From contig NC_057792.1 in assembly GCF_014905175.1 (NCBI RefSeq), forward strand, positions 186,001 through 250,000: a stretch of 64,000 nt of DNA. The letters run 5' to 3'. The stretch's first letter is position 1. Each line of letters starts with the position of its first letter. Positions 1 through 14,400 of the stretch are shown one piece after another. Origin of the DNA: Aphidius gifuensis. Taxonomy: Eukaryota > Arthropoda > Insecta > Hymenoptera > Braconidae. The notes beneath the pieces were generated by a model. That model saw nothing but the letters and a program-made list of their open reading frames with translations. It had not been told where the DNA came from and did no database searches. The translations under genes were made by a program, and so were the position numbers.

Positions 1-260
1 TATCGAGATAGAGAAAGAGAGATAGATAGATAACAGTGAGAGGGCAAAAGAGTTTTATTCAGTTTTATATTTATTAAGAGTCAAATATATTCGCAGCAAA
101 TACACACACACAAATACATGAGAACGAAAGAGAGAGAGAGAGAGAGAAATTGAGAATTGATATAAAATAGCAGAGAGAGGGTAGAGAGCGAGAGAGAGAG
201 AGGAAAAAAGGGAGAGGGAGAAGGTACATCAGCGATAGTAAGACGGGAAAAAGACACGGA
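1..260. repeat. GA/GATA-rich low-complexity tract
   Basis: Purine-rich simple sequence made of GA, GAGA and GATA units. It lies upstream of the larp4B coding exons and may be promoter or 5' leader. GAGA-type tracts are common in insect promoters, but nothing here proves a transcription start. Confidence 0.6.
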
Positions 261-855
261 GAGATTTTTTTTTCATAAAAATATAAAAAAAACTTGAATA
301 AATAAATAACTGACAATTGTTATTAATAATTTGAGGTTGTTTATTAATGTGATAATAATAATAAACGTGAAAAGTGTATATATGTCGTTAAATAATTGAT
401 ATTTAACGTGAAAAAGTTGAAAAAAAAAAAAAGTGCTACGGGCTACAGGGCCCAGGCCACACGGTAGCTAATATTCCCGCATCGTTAATTTTCATTACAA
501 AAAAAAAAAAAGAAAAATAATATAAATTATTATTAATAAACAATGATTGTCATCAAATCAGTGCTTAATATTTGTATCAATGTGTCGTGATTAATATCAT
601 ATTATTATTATTGTTATTATTATTATATAGATACATATATTGTTAAATAAATAATTATTGTTGATTTTTATCATTTTTTTTCTTTTTTTCGTTTTCTTCT
701 CTCTTCAACATATACACACACATACACATACACAAGTAAGAATTTTTTAAGTGCGCGTGTATGTGTAACTCAACACATTTATTGAAAAAATAAAAAAAAA
801 AAAAAAAAAGAAAAATTTAGTGTGTGTGAATGTGTTATGTATATATAATGTTTTA

Positions 856-903
856 ATGGAAACTGACCAAGTATTACAACAACTGGAACACCAAGTGATT
901 TGA
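856..903 (+). other. short upstream ORF in larp4B leader
   Basis: An ATG opens 15 codons and then TGA (METDQVLQQLEHQVI). If this segment is in the larp4B mRNA it would be an upstream ORF able to dampen translation of the main frame. No splice or transcript evidence is visible, so this is only a candidate. Confidence 0.25.
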
Positions 904-992
904 TCATAAATTAAATTGATTGTTAGTTTATATTAAATTAACAAAGAAGATATAAATTATTGCGGATGACAATATCTAATTTTTTGGATAAT

Positions 993-1008
993 ATGAATGG
1001 CGATATTG
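993..1008 (+). other. larp4B: candidate alternative larp4B start exon (MNGDIG)
   Basis: ATG AAT GGC GAT ATT G is followed at once by a donor-like GTAACT. The same peptide MNGDIG opens the main coding exon at 2455. Spliced to the acceptor ending at 2443, the frame stays open and gives MNGDIG-YVY-MNGDIG. This is a phase-1 junction compatible with the downstream exon. It may be a duplicated start segment or an alternative first coding exon. Confidence 0.4.
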
Positions 1009-2454
1009 GTAACTGACAAACTATATTTTTTTTTATCATTATTATTATTATTATTTAAGTATTAACATCCGGATAATAATAATAATTATTATTGTCATTA
1101 TTGTTTATTATTTTTATTATTATTATTTAGAAAAATAAATAAATAAATAATATAACCCGGCCAAAATGAGTCTGTCTCTCATCTCCTCCACTCTATATTT
1201 GGCCAGTAACTCATACACACCAAGTCACCAACATATTGCATATCTTTGACCCCAACACACAATTATCGTATTTCTTGCAAAAAAAATTATATTTTTTAAT
1301 AAAAAAATTTAAACAATAATAATAATATTGTCAATTGACTGGGAATTTCCCTTCCCATTTCTCGGCATCACTTTTCTTTTTTTTTTAATTATCCATCAAC
1401 TAGTATAGGTACTGCTTGATGTTATATAAAATATGAAAAAATAGTTAAATAATTACTTTTGATTAATTTAATTTTATTTTTAAATATTAAAATGTTGATT
1501 TAAGCATATAATAGAATTAAGCCATGCGTGAATGGGAAAGGAAAGACTCAAGTGAGAGATATGTACAATTACAATTCGTGTTGGCCACCACTTGGTTTAG
1601 TTTGAGCTCAAGTTATTTTATGGCATGTGGCAACGTTCCATCATCATTTTAGCGTTACGCATTTTATTTTTTCATTGCTAAAAAAAAATAATTAAATAGC
1701 AAAATATATCATATAATATAATATAATATAGTTTTTTTGGATCTACTTGATTTGGTAAAGTAATTTACATTTATTTTGTTAATTATTCATTACATTTGAG
1801 TCATGCTTCATGAGTATATGAAGAATCTTGGTTTGGTTGGTGGTGTGTGATGTTGTAATCAGGGCATATCTAAGCGACCTTTTTTTTTTTTTTTTTTATT
1901 TTTTCCTCTTTTGCTTCTTCTTGTTCTCTGTACAAGTCGTCGTCATCTTGGTATTTTTCATAAGATAATAATGTGTTTTATCATCTAGGAAATATTGTTA
2001 CCGAATTATTAATGAAATAATATATATTTGATGTAATAGGTGTACGTGTGTGTGTGTGTGTAATGGTGTTGGTGATTGAGGAAAAAATGTTGCTTTAAAT
2101 AAAAAAAACGGGGAAAGATATAGAGAGCTCGAGAGAGCAAAAGAGAGAGAGAGAGAGGACGAGAGTAACGAGAGTTTTGTTGGTTAAACATGGCCGAGAT
2201 AGGCCGATCAGCAATGTCTGGTTTTTATTGAGTGATGCAACAAGACTTGAAACATAATAATAATCAAATAAAATTATTTAAAAAAATGTTTTTAAAAACA
2301 TATACATTATTAGGATTATTATTATAATAAGCAGAATAAATGTGTTGAATTACTTATTCATAGTGTGCGTGTGTATACCTATATGTGTGGGGCTAATAGA
2401 AAATTATTTATTAATTTTTGAAATTGTTTATTGTTAATAAAAGGGTACGTGTAC

Positions 2455-3903
2455 ATGAATGGAGACATTGGAAAGCTCCAAACAGGGGCGGTTTACCCAG
2501 CCACCCCTGAATCATTGGGGAGTTCAGTTGTTGGTGGTACAGTTGTATCATCAAGTGGATCAACAACAGTAGATTACAGTGTCATGAACGGTAATTCAAC
2601 AACACATGAACTAATGCTTGATCCAAATATGGGTGGTATTGAGCCTACAGCTCAGCATAATATTGGCTTGGGTGGTGCTGTTGGTGTAACATATGCACCA
2701 GTTGATGGTGCTGATGGTAATTCAATGAATAGTGATACACCATTAGCTAATATGCCACTTGATCAACTTAAATCAATGCTCTCTTCACAACTTGAATATT
2801 ATTTCTCAAGGTAATTATTTGCATTTATTTAATATAAAGCTCTTCATGTATCTCTAGCTTTTATTTATTTTATTTCATTTTATTTTGTTTATTTACAGAG
2901 AGAATTTAGCTAATGATACATATTTATTATCACAAATGGATAATGATCAATATGTTCCAATATGGACAGTAGCAAATTTTAATCAAGTTAAAAAATTAAC
3001 AAAAGATATTAAATTGATAACAGAGGTGCTTCGTGAATCACCAAATGTACAAGTTGATGAAGAAGGACAAAAAGTCAGACCAAATCACAAACGTTGTATA
3101 GTTATATTACGAGAAATTCCAGATAATACACCACTGGAAGAAGTCAAAGTAAATAATATTGTTAAATTTTTATTATTGTTAAATTTAATAATATTTATAT
3201 TAATTTGTAAATATTTTTTCTTTAGAATTTATTCTCAGGTGAAGGTTGCCCTAGACTAATTTCATGTGAGTTTGCTCACAATAGCTCGTGGTACGTGACA
3301 TTTGAATCTGATGAAGATGCCCAAAAAGCCTACAGATTTTTACGTGAAGAAGTTAAAGAATTTCAGGTATATATAAATAATATTTTTAATTTATTTAATT
3401 TATATAATTTATTTAATTCATTGTTTTATTTTTTCTTAAGGGCAACCCAATAATGGCTAGAATAAAAGCAAAACCAATGAACAGCAGGTTACCAATACCA
3501 GCAGTTCCAGCAGTACCAGGTGTTATGAAAAATGGTTATCGTACACCACCACCACCACCTCCACCAACTGTTTATGATCCAAGCAGTTATCAACCTGGTC
3601 AACAACGTTTTCTATATACAAATGGCACCACAATGCCACAAACAACAATGCAACCATTTACAAATCAAGTTCATGTATATGTAAGTTCATCATCATCATC
3701 ATTATCAATAATTTGTTATTTGAAGAAAAATAATTCTTATTAATTATTTAATTTAGCATCAACCGTTTTATCCATCAATGATGCATTGGGGTCCAGCAAG
3801 TCCAGCTTATTTTGATATGTCAACAGGTGTCTTTACGATGAATGGATTGACGCCACACAACTCATTTAAACCACATCCAAGAAGTTTTAATCAACGACAA
3901 AGG

Positions 3904-3934
<31 letters not shown>

Positions 3935-6789
3935 ATTAATGTTTATTATATTATGAAAAATGGATTAAAAATTGATAAAGCCCATTGTCAGTTAATAATC
4001 AATAAGATATATTTAAATATATTTAACTGTATGTATATGTAATACAGATTTATTAATTATTTGAATTAATATTATTTTTCAGTCGTAAACAACATAGGAG
4101 TAGTTCTGATCGTAATGATAGATTTGTAATAGATGCAAATTCAAATACATTGGTACTACAAATGGGAGGAAGTAGTGGTAGTGGTAGTGGTCGCACAAAT
4201 CATCAATCTAAAAATAACAATAATAATTCTGGTGGACCAAGTGGAGCTATAAATAATACAAATATTAATATAAATAATACAACTAGTAATACTATATTAC
4301 CAGTACAACAAATGACAAACTCAACACTATCATCATCATCATCATCATCAACATCAACAGCATCATCAACAACAACAACAACAACCAAACAAGCCTCAAC
4401 AAATTATCAAACAGGCACAAAATATCATTCCTCACACAATGTTGGTACATCAACATCAATAACAACATTACAACAACAATCACAGCATCAACATCAACAA
4501 CCACATCATCATCATCATCACCAACAACAATCACAACAACAAGCACCAATTAGTGAGACAACATCATATAATACAATTGTACATGATACAACAAAAAAAA
4601 ATTTACAAACGTCATTAATGTCACATGATAATGATAATAATACAAATTTAATTGATAATAATCCAATACAACAATATTCACGTCATCGTATTAATCGCAG
4701 GACCAAAGAACATGATACTATTGGACAAATTAAGTCATCAAATAATAACAATCATAATAATAATAGTAATAATAATAACAACAACAACAATAATAATAAT
4801 AACAACAACAGTCAAAATACAACAGCAACAACAACATCATCATCATCATCATCATTATTATCATCAAATTCATCACCTGGTAGTGTAATAACATCATCAA
4901 CAACAATACCAACAACAACAATAACAACAACAACAACGACAACGACAGCAGCATCAACAGTTAATACAGTATCAAATATAACTGCTCAACAATATAGTAG
5001 TCGTAGTGCTGTACAATTTGATTTGGCTGCATCAGCATTTCCACCATTACCTGGTGATAAAGTTCATAATACACCAAGTATTATTGAACAACCAACAAGT
5101 GTAGATTGTCAAGTATTACAATCATCAACAAATAGATTATCTGATGTTGTTAAAGGCACAGCTAAGCTTAAAGGAACAAAGGATAATAAAGATACATCAT
5201 CATCATCTTCTTCCTCGTCATCTTCAACAACTTGTATTGGACAACAACAAGTAACAAGTAGATCAACAAGTCCTGGTAATATTGTTGTTGCCGCTTCGAC
5301 TGTTGCTCCTGCTGCTGCTGCTGTTAGTACAACTACCACTACTACTGCTGCTACTGCTACTGCTACTGCTACTGCTGCTAGTATTGTTAGTGGTGGTGCT
5401 ATTTCTTTTGTTGCTGCTGTTGGTGGTGGTGGTGTTTCTTCATCATCATCATCATCATCATCAACAACTATATTAAGTGAACATAATACAATTGGAAATA
5501 CGAGTGTTGTTTCAACTGGTGGTGCAATATTGAGCACAAAATCAAATGATACAACAGATCATGCTCTTGGCACCCTCACTCCCCCGTCATCTCCTAATAA
5601 GTGAGTGTGCTTTCTTACTTTTAAATATTATGCCTGTATAAAATAATATATTTGAATATTATTATTTTATATAAAATACGTATACATATATTTTTACCAT
5701 CATTATATTATGGTGTAATAAATATATATTATATATATTTTTTTTCTCGTTAAGAAGCATTAACATAATTTGTTGAATGTGTTTGAATTATTTTTTTTTT
5801 ATTTTTTTTTTTTTCAATTCTTTGTTCAAGTAATTTTTCTGTTGATATATATATTGATTTTTCGTCTTTTGATAGGCACATTTTTGTTGATTTTTTTTTT
5901 TTTTTTTTTTTTTTTTCTTATGATAAATAATAAAATTGGTGCCTTTATTTTCATTTGTGAAAATTAACATGAAAATTTTACTTGATACTAAAGTTAATAA
6001 TAATAATAAAATAAAAAATAAAAAAAAAACTTGCGATAAAAATATATTATTATTATTATTATTATATATATATTTAAATAATGAGGAAAAAAATTTATGT
6101 ACACGTGCGCACGTTACCAATTATGGGGAATGCTGAATTGTCTTTTCCTTGTTATGGCTGCATTACTTGCTATTTTCTATAATTATTATCACTATTATTA
6201 TCATTGTTATTATTAGTATTATTATGGAATTATTATTTTTTTTTCTTGTTTTTCTCTCTGTAATTTGGTGGATGTGCTGAATTTTTATTATTTTTTTGCT
6301 TGTAAACAGTTAGTATGTTATCCACCACAATAGTCGTTTGAAATATTTAATTCAAAAATAAATTAAATTAAAAGAAAAAGGGGTAGTTTATAAGTTTAAA
6401 AAAAAAACAATTAAAAATTGAAAATTTAGATTTATTATTATTAAATAATAATTAAATAACAAAAAAAAAAAAAAATATAAAAAAAAATACAAAAAAAGAA
6501 TTGAGGCCATTTGGGGTACTCGTAATGATACAAAAATTTTCACAAAAAATAAATGACATAGTATAGTTACTTAATTATATTAATTAAAAAAAAAAAAAAC
6601 AAACAAAAAAAAGGGTTAAATTTAACACTTTTAATATTATTATTTTATTTTTTTTTATTATTATAAACTTGTCTGAAAATGTTCCGCAACAATTTCTGTT
6701 AATTTTTTTTTTTTTTTAAATGACGTTTTTATGAGTTGATTTATTTTCTTAATAAGTTTCTGCATCATCATCATTATTAATTATGATTA

Positions 6790-6820
<31 letters not shown>

Positions 6821-8454
6821 GTTAATTATTATTATTGATATTGTTAGTAAATAATTTGACACCTCGTTCTTCCCAAAACTGAATGAAGAAATAATAATCA
6901 CAACCATAATACGCACATATTATTATTAACACATCCACGATTGAATTATTGATAATTAAATAATAAATAATAATTTGATCTAGAAATAGACACGTGGTTT
7001 CTTTTTAGTTATAAAAATTATATATTAATAAAAATTTCTTTAGTCTACAAATTTTTTTGTTGTTACTAAGTTTTGCCATTTAGTTTTAATTGTTGTTATT
7101 TGACATTTCATTTTATAATTATTTGACAAGAATTAATATTTAAACTTTAAATTTAATATCTCGTAGAAGAAAAAAAAAAAAAAATCAGTGCTTCCGTCTC
7201 AAGTAATAACATGAAAAATCGGTAGAAAAAAAAATAAAACTGAAATATTGAATATTAAATTTTAATTTTACCCGGGTAATTCAATAATTAATCTCGGTTT
7301 TTAAAAAAATAATTCAATCAACCAGCAAGTTATCTATTTGTTCCTCTTTTTTAATTTAAAAATGTATTTTTTTTTCTAGTAGCTAGTAATATAAAATGTC
7401 CCAACTCATAGAGTATCGAAATGTCAGAAATTTAAATCTAAAAATATAAATAAATTGTCAGTTTAATATAGAAAGCAATAGATACAATGTCACAAATTAA
7501 AATTGAAAAAACAAATAATTATTCAGGGTTTTTATTACTATTATCATTGATTTATAAATTAATTATCATTATAATGAAAAAAAAAATTATATCGACAGCT
7601 ATACAATCATTTGAAAATATAAAAATTAAAAAATAAAAAAAGTTGCTAGTTTTTAATTATCATTTACACAAAATAACATGTAATAAATATTTTCAATACT
7701 TTTAAAAAAGTGATGATTAAAAAAAAAAAAAAAAATACTTGGTATTAAATTTTAGAAGAAAATAAATGAATAAATAAATTGTCAGTTAATGTAAATAATG
7801 TGTATACAGGTTGGTTAACCGTGTGTTTGCAACCTTGCAAAAATTCCTCCTTTCACTACTACTATTACAAAAAAAAAAAAAAAAAAAAAGAAAAAAAAAT
7901 ATATATAAAAACTTAATATAAAAACTATTTTATTATTAATTTCTTTTTTGGTGCATGGACGTAGAGAGCAAGTGGTACTTTTTCATTTCATTGCATTTTT
8001 TTTTTGTTTTTTTTTTCAAAGTAATTTGTACAATAGTTGTTACTTTTAAATTTATTGAACCGATCAGGTTTAGTCCTATTTTATTGAAAAATCCAACGAT
8101 GACAGATCTATAAAGACTGATGACACGAGCAGCAGCAGCATGGTCAACGGAGTCGATGAGGCAACAAGTACAAATGATGGACTTGATGACAACCCAACGA
8201 TAGCCAGATGTGATTGTGATAAAAATTCAACAGTTCAAAACCCACAATCACATGGTGGTGGAGCAGCCTCAACCTTCCCTTCGGTAATAAATTCATATGA
8301 CAATTAAATTAAATAAATATTTGCTTTATCTTTTATTTATGATTAATTTATTTAACAGGACCTCAATCGACCAAGCTATGCCCAAGTAGCTCAACATTGT
8401 CGTGAATCAAATTGTACAAAACACAAAACACTTGATAAGGATGCTAATGAATAA
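2455..8454 (+). CDS. larp4B: La-related protein 4 (LARP4/4B)
   Basis: Cytoplasmic RNA-binding protein of the LARP4 family. Family members bind poly(A)/A-rich RNA and PABP and act in mRNA stability and translation. Coding exons are 2455-2810, 2899-3148, 3226-3366, 3441-3680, 3757-3902, 4083-5600, 8106-8283 and 8359-8454. All junctions keep frame, giving 974 aa. The La motif is at about residues 105-185 (MPLDQLKSMLSSQLEYYFS, then SRENL and YVPIWTVANF), followed by an RRM-like fold to about 255 (ILREIPDNTPLEEV, SWYVTFESDEDAQKAYRFL). A P-rich stretch follows, then the family's Tyr/Pro region. Residues about 400-880 are low-complexity Ser/Thr/Asn/Gln/His, with a conserved AFPPLPG block at about 696-702. 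The C-terminus has RPSYAQV, matching the KPSYAEI box of vertebrate LARP4. The start is the first ATG of the exon, though upstream coding exons are possible. The last two exons lie beyond a 2.5-kb intron and are slightly less certain. Confidence 0.9.
4309..4970. repeat. larp4B: coding CAA/CAT/AAT repeat block in larp4B
   Basis: Runs of CAA, ATC/TCA, CAT and AAT encode Gln/His, Ser, Thr and Asn tracts in the larp4B frame. Because the units lack stops in several frames, long false frames appear on both strands. Confidence 0.85.
5601..8105 (+). other. larp4B: larp4B large intron
   Basis: Starts with a consensus GTGAGT donor directly after AATAA. I place its acceptor at 8104-8105 because only that AG gives an open frame into the next exon; upstream AGs (for example at 8076) run into TAA. 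It is filled with poly-T/poly-A and ATT repeats. If it is retained, translation stops after one codon, at TGA 5602-5604. Confidence 0.6.
5891..5916. repeat. poly-T tract (26)
   Basis: Uninterrupted T homopolymer in the large larp4B intron. Its length may be affected by sequencing error. Confidence 0.8.
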
Positions 8455-11400
8455 TATGACAAGTTATATGTAAGTAATTATAATTTCAAAGTGAAGCAAC
8501 TTTTATTTTTTTGTTAATTCAAAAAAGTTTGCTTTGTCAAAGCTGTCGGTTTTATATATTATTAATAATCATTGATACATTTGTGCTTCAAATGATTATA
8601 TTATTATTATTTTTTTTTTTAAATTTAATTATTCTATTGCAGTCACAAAAAAACATATATACTGCATCGAATAATTATAAGACAGTTTATTATTAGACAA
8701 CTGTTCCTCAACTTTCGACTGCAAATTAATTTCAGTGTCCTAAACAAATAAAAAACAAAAAAAAATATTATTATTATTGAAATAAATTAAGTATAATGGT
8801 GCGCAGTGGAAATGAAAAGTTTTAATTTAAAAAAAAATAATAATTTCTACAATGTACAGTGATTTTGCCTACACGGGATGTGGTACCAATTATTAAACAA
8901 CGGATTCTAAACAAAGAATAAATATGTTATGTTTAAAAAGTGAAAAAACAAAATAATAATAATAATAATAATAATAATGACAAATGATACATAATAAATG
9001 AGTGACACGATTATTCTTTTCAAAATATAAATATAATAATTGTAATAATTGCAGGACGCACTAGTGACAATGAAAATTAAATAAATAAATAATAATAATA
9101 ATAATAATAAATTTAATATAAGTATTGCGTATATATATATATATATGAAAAAAAAATTAAAAAAAAGAATTAAATTAAGTTGACAAAAAAATAGTAATAA
9201 TTAAGTTGAAAAGAAAAGAATATTTGTTGTTGCTTTGGTTCTGTGATTTTTGAAAGGTACACACATTTGTTAGTTTGTGATGAAAAGAAAGAAAAAAAAA
9301 ATATGTTCAACGATAGTGTTAGTTTTTTTTTTTTTTTTTTTTCTAAATATAATTTTTCTTATATCTTGTAGCCGATAATTGCATTGCGCAGGGCCGTAAC
9401 AGTGAATTTAAAATTGAAAAATAATAAGCAAATTGTTTAATCATATATTTTTAAAATAAAAAAAAAAGACAAATATTGTATGTAAAAATTGCTGATTGAT
9501 TAATGTCAAAAAAATAATTCAAACGACGAACCAATTTAAAGAAAAAATATCTTACAAAGTGCTTTTACGTATGTTTGAAGTCAAAATATTATAAAGCTGA
9601 TCATGGAGTAATTTTTTTTTTTTGGCAACAATACTTTAACAGCTTTTTCTTTTTAATATTTAAAATAATTTCATGAAAATATTAAGCCCCAAGCTGTTTG
9701 TTTGAATTTTTAGAAAATTAAACAATACACAAAGAAACAAAAATACAAAAAAAATGATCATAGATTGATACAATAATTATTAAAGATGATGAAAATTGTT
9801 TTTAGCTTGTGCCAAAATCCTTAATAGACTACATACAACACGAGTTAAATGTAACAAATGCAACGAACTTGTAAATTAAAAAATTGTGTGTTGTTTTAAT
9901 ATTTTTTTTTTATTTTTTCTTTATATTAATTATTATTATTATTATTATTTTTTATGTGTGCTATTAATTAATTAATAAGTTGAAAAATTCAAATCCAAGA
10001 CCAATCAATCAAAATCCAGACAAAGTTTAAACTTAATTTTATCTTTTATAAAAAAAAAAAATTCAAAATTAGTTAAAATTTAATTTAATGGCTATTTCGT
10101 GTGTTGGAGGAAAATTGAAAGAACAGTAGCATCAAAATTTCTAAGAAAAATGGCTTCCATAATTATAACTTTAAATGGCACTGGTCTGCTTTTTTTTTTT
10201 TTTTTTTTTTTCAATTTCTCACATTGTTTTTGTTTTTTTTGTTTTTTTTTTTAATTTAGCTGATAAAATTGTTGTCTAATGATGAAGTAACGATAAAAAT
10301 TTAGAATTATGCTTTGGCGACGTAACTCTAAGTAAATAATAATAATAATTTAAAAAAAATTAATGCAAAAAGTAAAAAATGGAAAAAAAAAACAATAAAA
10401 TATTAAAATTTATAAAAAAAAATCATTAAGATTATAATAAAAAGAATAAAAAATGAAAAAAAAAAAAAATTGATGGTATTTGAGGGCAGAGTTAAGTGCC
10501 TCAAGTGTTTATGTATATTACAGGAGCTTGGCTTTAGATGTTATACGATTAAATGTAAAACTAATTATTAAAAAAAAAAAATAGTTAACGAAAAAAAAAG
10601 TAAAATGATAATATTAATTAAAATAATATAAATATAGCACGCATATGATATATTTGTTACTGATATGCGTACAGAATTGAATGCCCTAAACAACCATTAA
10701 CAAAAAATAGCTAACTATAAATAAATGATGGAGAAAAATATTATTTAAAAACATTAAATTTTTCTCGAAACACAAACACAAAATATAATTGTATAGAAAA
10801 TTTTTAATTAAGTTTAACATGCTTGCTATTAATTTTTCATTTTTTTTTTTTTTGGTTGTTTTGTTTTATTTTTTGTGCGAGAATTTGCGATTTTTATTAC
10901 AAAAAAATTTACATGTAATTATTTATAATATTTTGCTAGTTAATCTTGTTTTTTTTAATTTTTTTTTTCATTGTAATTTTGTTTAATCTCGTTGGTGCTA
11001 TGTGCACTGATGCTCAGCTCAAAAATCTGTAAATCTTATACTTTTTATCAATTTCGTTTATCAAATTGAGAGAGAGAAAAAAAAAAGTTGATAATTTATT
11101 ATTCGTCATCTTTGTCTTCTAGCTTTTTATATATATACAAAAATAATAAATAAAAAAAAAAAAGCTGAATTCATTTGTACATGCTAACATCACTCATGTA
11201 TATATTAAAATTAAGAAAAAGTAAATAAATAGATAAATAATATTAACGATAAAGAAAAATAATAAAATCATAAAAACATTGTTGTGAAAAATGTAAAATA
11301 CAAATTTATAACACTTTTTTTTATTGGTAAAAAAAAGAAATGAAAATTTAAAAAATAACAAACCTGAGCTGGACAAATTTTTTAAGTGTGCGATATTATT

Positions 11401-14400
11401 GATTATATTTATATTATTAATTAATTCTTTTTTTTTTATTATTTGTCTGCTTTTGTCAATTTGTAAATTTTATCGTTGATTTAACCGATTTTTTAAAATT
11501 GGTAACTAATTATTATTATCATCATGATGTCTAAAACAAATGAGCCATTAAAAGAAGCAATGCGCATTTCTTGGGTTTATCAATAAAGAAAAAAAGTTAC
11601 CGAATTATAAAACAAACATTAATATCAATATGTAGCAAATGAAAATTTATTATTAATGGAGAAAATTGTGTAATAATTTAAAAAAAGTATCCAATGGCAT
11701 TTTCAACTAAATAAATGCCTGATTGTTTCTTCTCAGTGGTGTAAAGTTCAGATATATATGTATTATATGTGTAAACTCTATATCTAATATCAATTTATTT
11801 ATTAAAATTCTTCTTGTTTTTTGAAAAGAGAAAATTTAAAAAAAATTTAAATAAAGGTAAATATATTAATATGCCTGAACTTTGCTCGATGATTGATGAT
11901 CAAGCAAATTTAGTAGCAAAAAAAATTGTGTGCGATTAAAAATTAGAAAAAAAAATATTTTTGGTTAAAAGATAAATAATAATAACTGGTAATTTTAAAT
12001 GCTTGATTAAATGGTTGAAACGAAGAAAATAATCGCCTTGGATCTGCTAATGATTAAAATAATAATTGTATCCAAATAATAAATAACTCATCAAAGTTAT
12101 AAATGTATAATAATTATAAACGGTTAATCAATGATTTATAAATACAAATTTTCAAAAGTGTATATACACTTTGCGTAATAATAAAATGTTGAGCGCAAAA
12201 ATAAAATCTTAAATCTAAGTAGCCATAAATAATTATTATATATTAAAAAAAACAAATAACAAAAGTAACACAATGCTTAAAGAAATATCTAAAATAAAAA
12301 ATATAAAATAATACAAAAACAAGAGAATTAACCGTTGATTGATAAATGATAATAATAAATATTAATCATATTTTATGAGAATCCAGAACTCAAAATAATG
12401 ATAATAATTGTTAATTAAAAATAATAATTTCTGGTGGCTGGTAACACGTGGATCATGGATCAGTATAAACTGTGATTTATAAATTGAAAATTGAACAAAA
12501 AAAAAAAGAAACACATTAAACAAAAAATAAAATCACAAACTCGGTTTCATGGGCCGCGGGTCTAGAAAGTCTGATTTTTTAATTAATTAAAAATAAATAT
12601 AAATTTAAAGAAAAAAATAAACAAGGGATAATGTGTATTATAAATATATAATCTAAAAATTAAAAAAAAAAGAAATATTTGTTTGATTACAATATGTAAA
12701 GTATGCCGATTCAAAAATAATATTATTAATTATTGTTATTTAATATTAAAAGAATTTTTTTTTTTCTATTTCATAATTTGTTTTTCTATTTTATTTTAAA
12801 TTATTATCATTGAAAAAGAAAACTAAAAAATAAATAAACGGCCTAGTGAGAATTAATAACATGGCAATTGATTATAAAAAAAAAAAAAGGAAAACTGCCG
12901 TTTAAAAAATAATTTCAATACACGTGAGACTGACATAAATTTTGTTTTCTTTTTAAAAATTACATCACAAATTACAACAATATTATTCAATTAAAAAAAA
13001 AAAACAAAAAACCAATCAATTATTAGTTTATTATTTAATTCAAACATCTCACATAATAATAATTATATTATGATAAAAAAAAAAAATCAATTTAACGTTT
13101 GAGGAGTTTTAATAATATGTCACAAAGTAAAACAAACAAAAAATAAATAAAAAAAAAATGTCAGGTATTAATTTGAGGATAATGAGTTTATTGAAACGTT
13201 GGATAATAATAAATAATAAATAAATAATAATAACAATACAAATAATCACAATTATTAAAATTATCAAATAGAAAAATAAAATTAAAAAAAAATAAAATAT
13301 TTCACACTTATTAATATAGCTTCTTTTGCTCCTCAAATTTGTGATAATTTTTGTATAAAAAAAAAGAAAAAAAAAAAAAAGTTAAAAAGGTTTTTTAGCT
13401 GTGCATAATTATTTGTGTCAAAAATTATTGAAAAAAAATAAAATAATAATAATAATGATGATAAACAAATAGCATGGCAATGAATGTTTATTGTTATAAT
13501 TTTATCTCAAATTGTAGGCCAGATGTCGCATGTCTGTACGTCTACTATCATTCCGTGCCTTTTTGTGTATATGTGGCTGAATTATAACACTATTTCTGAA
13601 AAAAAAATCCTCCTAAGAAAAATTAAGAAAAAATAAATGAAAATGTTATTAAAGATTTAAAAAATAAAAGTAAAAAGAAAATGATGATAACGATAATGAT
13701 GATGATAATGAAAAATAAATTAAAAAAACTAATAATATTAATAATATTAATAATAATAACAACATTAAAAATAATAATAATAATGATAATGATAACGAGT
13801 GTTTTCTCTGTTTAATTTTGTTAAATAATATGTGGTGAATAAATATATAATTTAGTAAATTTATTTAGAGGCAGCATCAGGTCCAAAATGATTGCCGCAT
13901 ATCACACAGTCCACGATAAACAAATAAATAAATGAATAATTAGACTTCCTAATCAATGGCTGAAAAAAAATATAAAACAATAAAACAATAAAAAAATAAT
14001 ATATAGTTTGAAAACAGTACATGTATTTTAATTAGATTTGGTAATAGTTACCAAGTTTTTTTATTCAACATAATAATGCAACACTGAGTAAAGTTTAAAA
14101 TTTAAAAAAATGAAAAAGTTTCACCGCCCGTGAGAGTAGAAATATTTTTATAGATTTGTTTCAATTAATTGAATGTATTACATGAAACACAAAGAAGAAA
14201 GAAATGATACGATTGTACGAATGTCAACGTGAATAAATAGCAAAAGAAAAAAATAAAAAAAAAAAATATATAAATTAATAATTGATAAATAAATGGAGAA
14301 AAAATATTAAAAAATTAAAAATTTAAATGACTAAAAATAATGAAAATAATATGTATACAAATATTAACAGCGATATTATTATTATTATTGTTATTATTAT

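Larger units (their letters stand above)
261..2443 (+). other. larp4B: larp4B 5' leader and first intron region
   Basis: No long reading frame. The stretch contains poly-A, (ATT)n and TG/CA runs, a GC-richer patch near 433-475, and an inverted repeat GGCCAAA (1159-1165) with TTTGGCC (1198-1204). A short upstream reading frame and a candidate alternative start exon inside it are listed separately. I infer that it is the 5' leader plus first intron of larp4B, because the next coding exon has an AG acceptor at 2442-2443. Confidence 0.45.

Noticed and set aside
4203..5537. Long open frames on minus and in other + frames across the larp4B repeat exon
   Set aside because: They are translations of the same trinucleotide repeats in wrong frames (poly-Val/Leu/Asp) and have no domain or splice logic.
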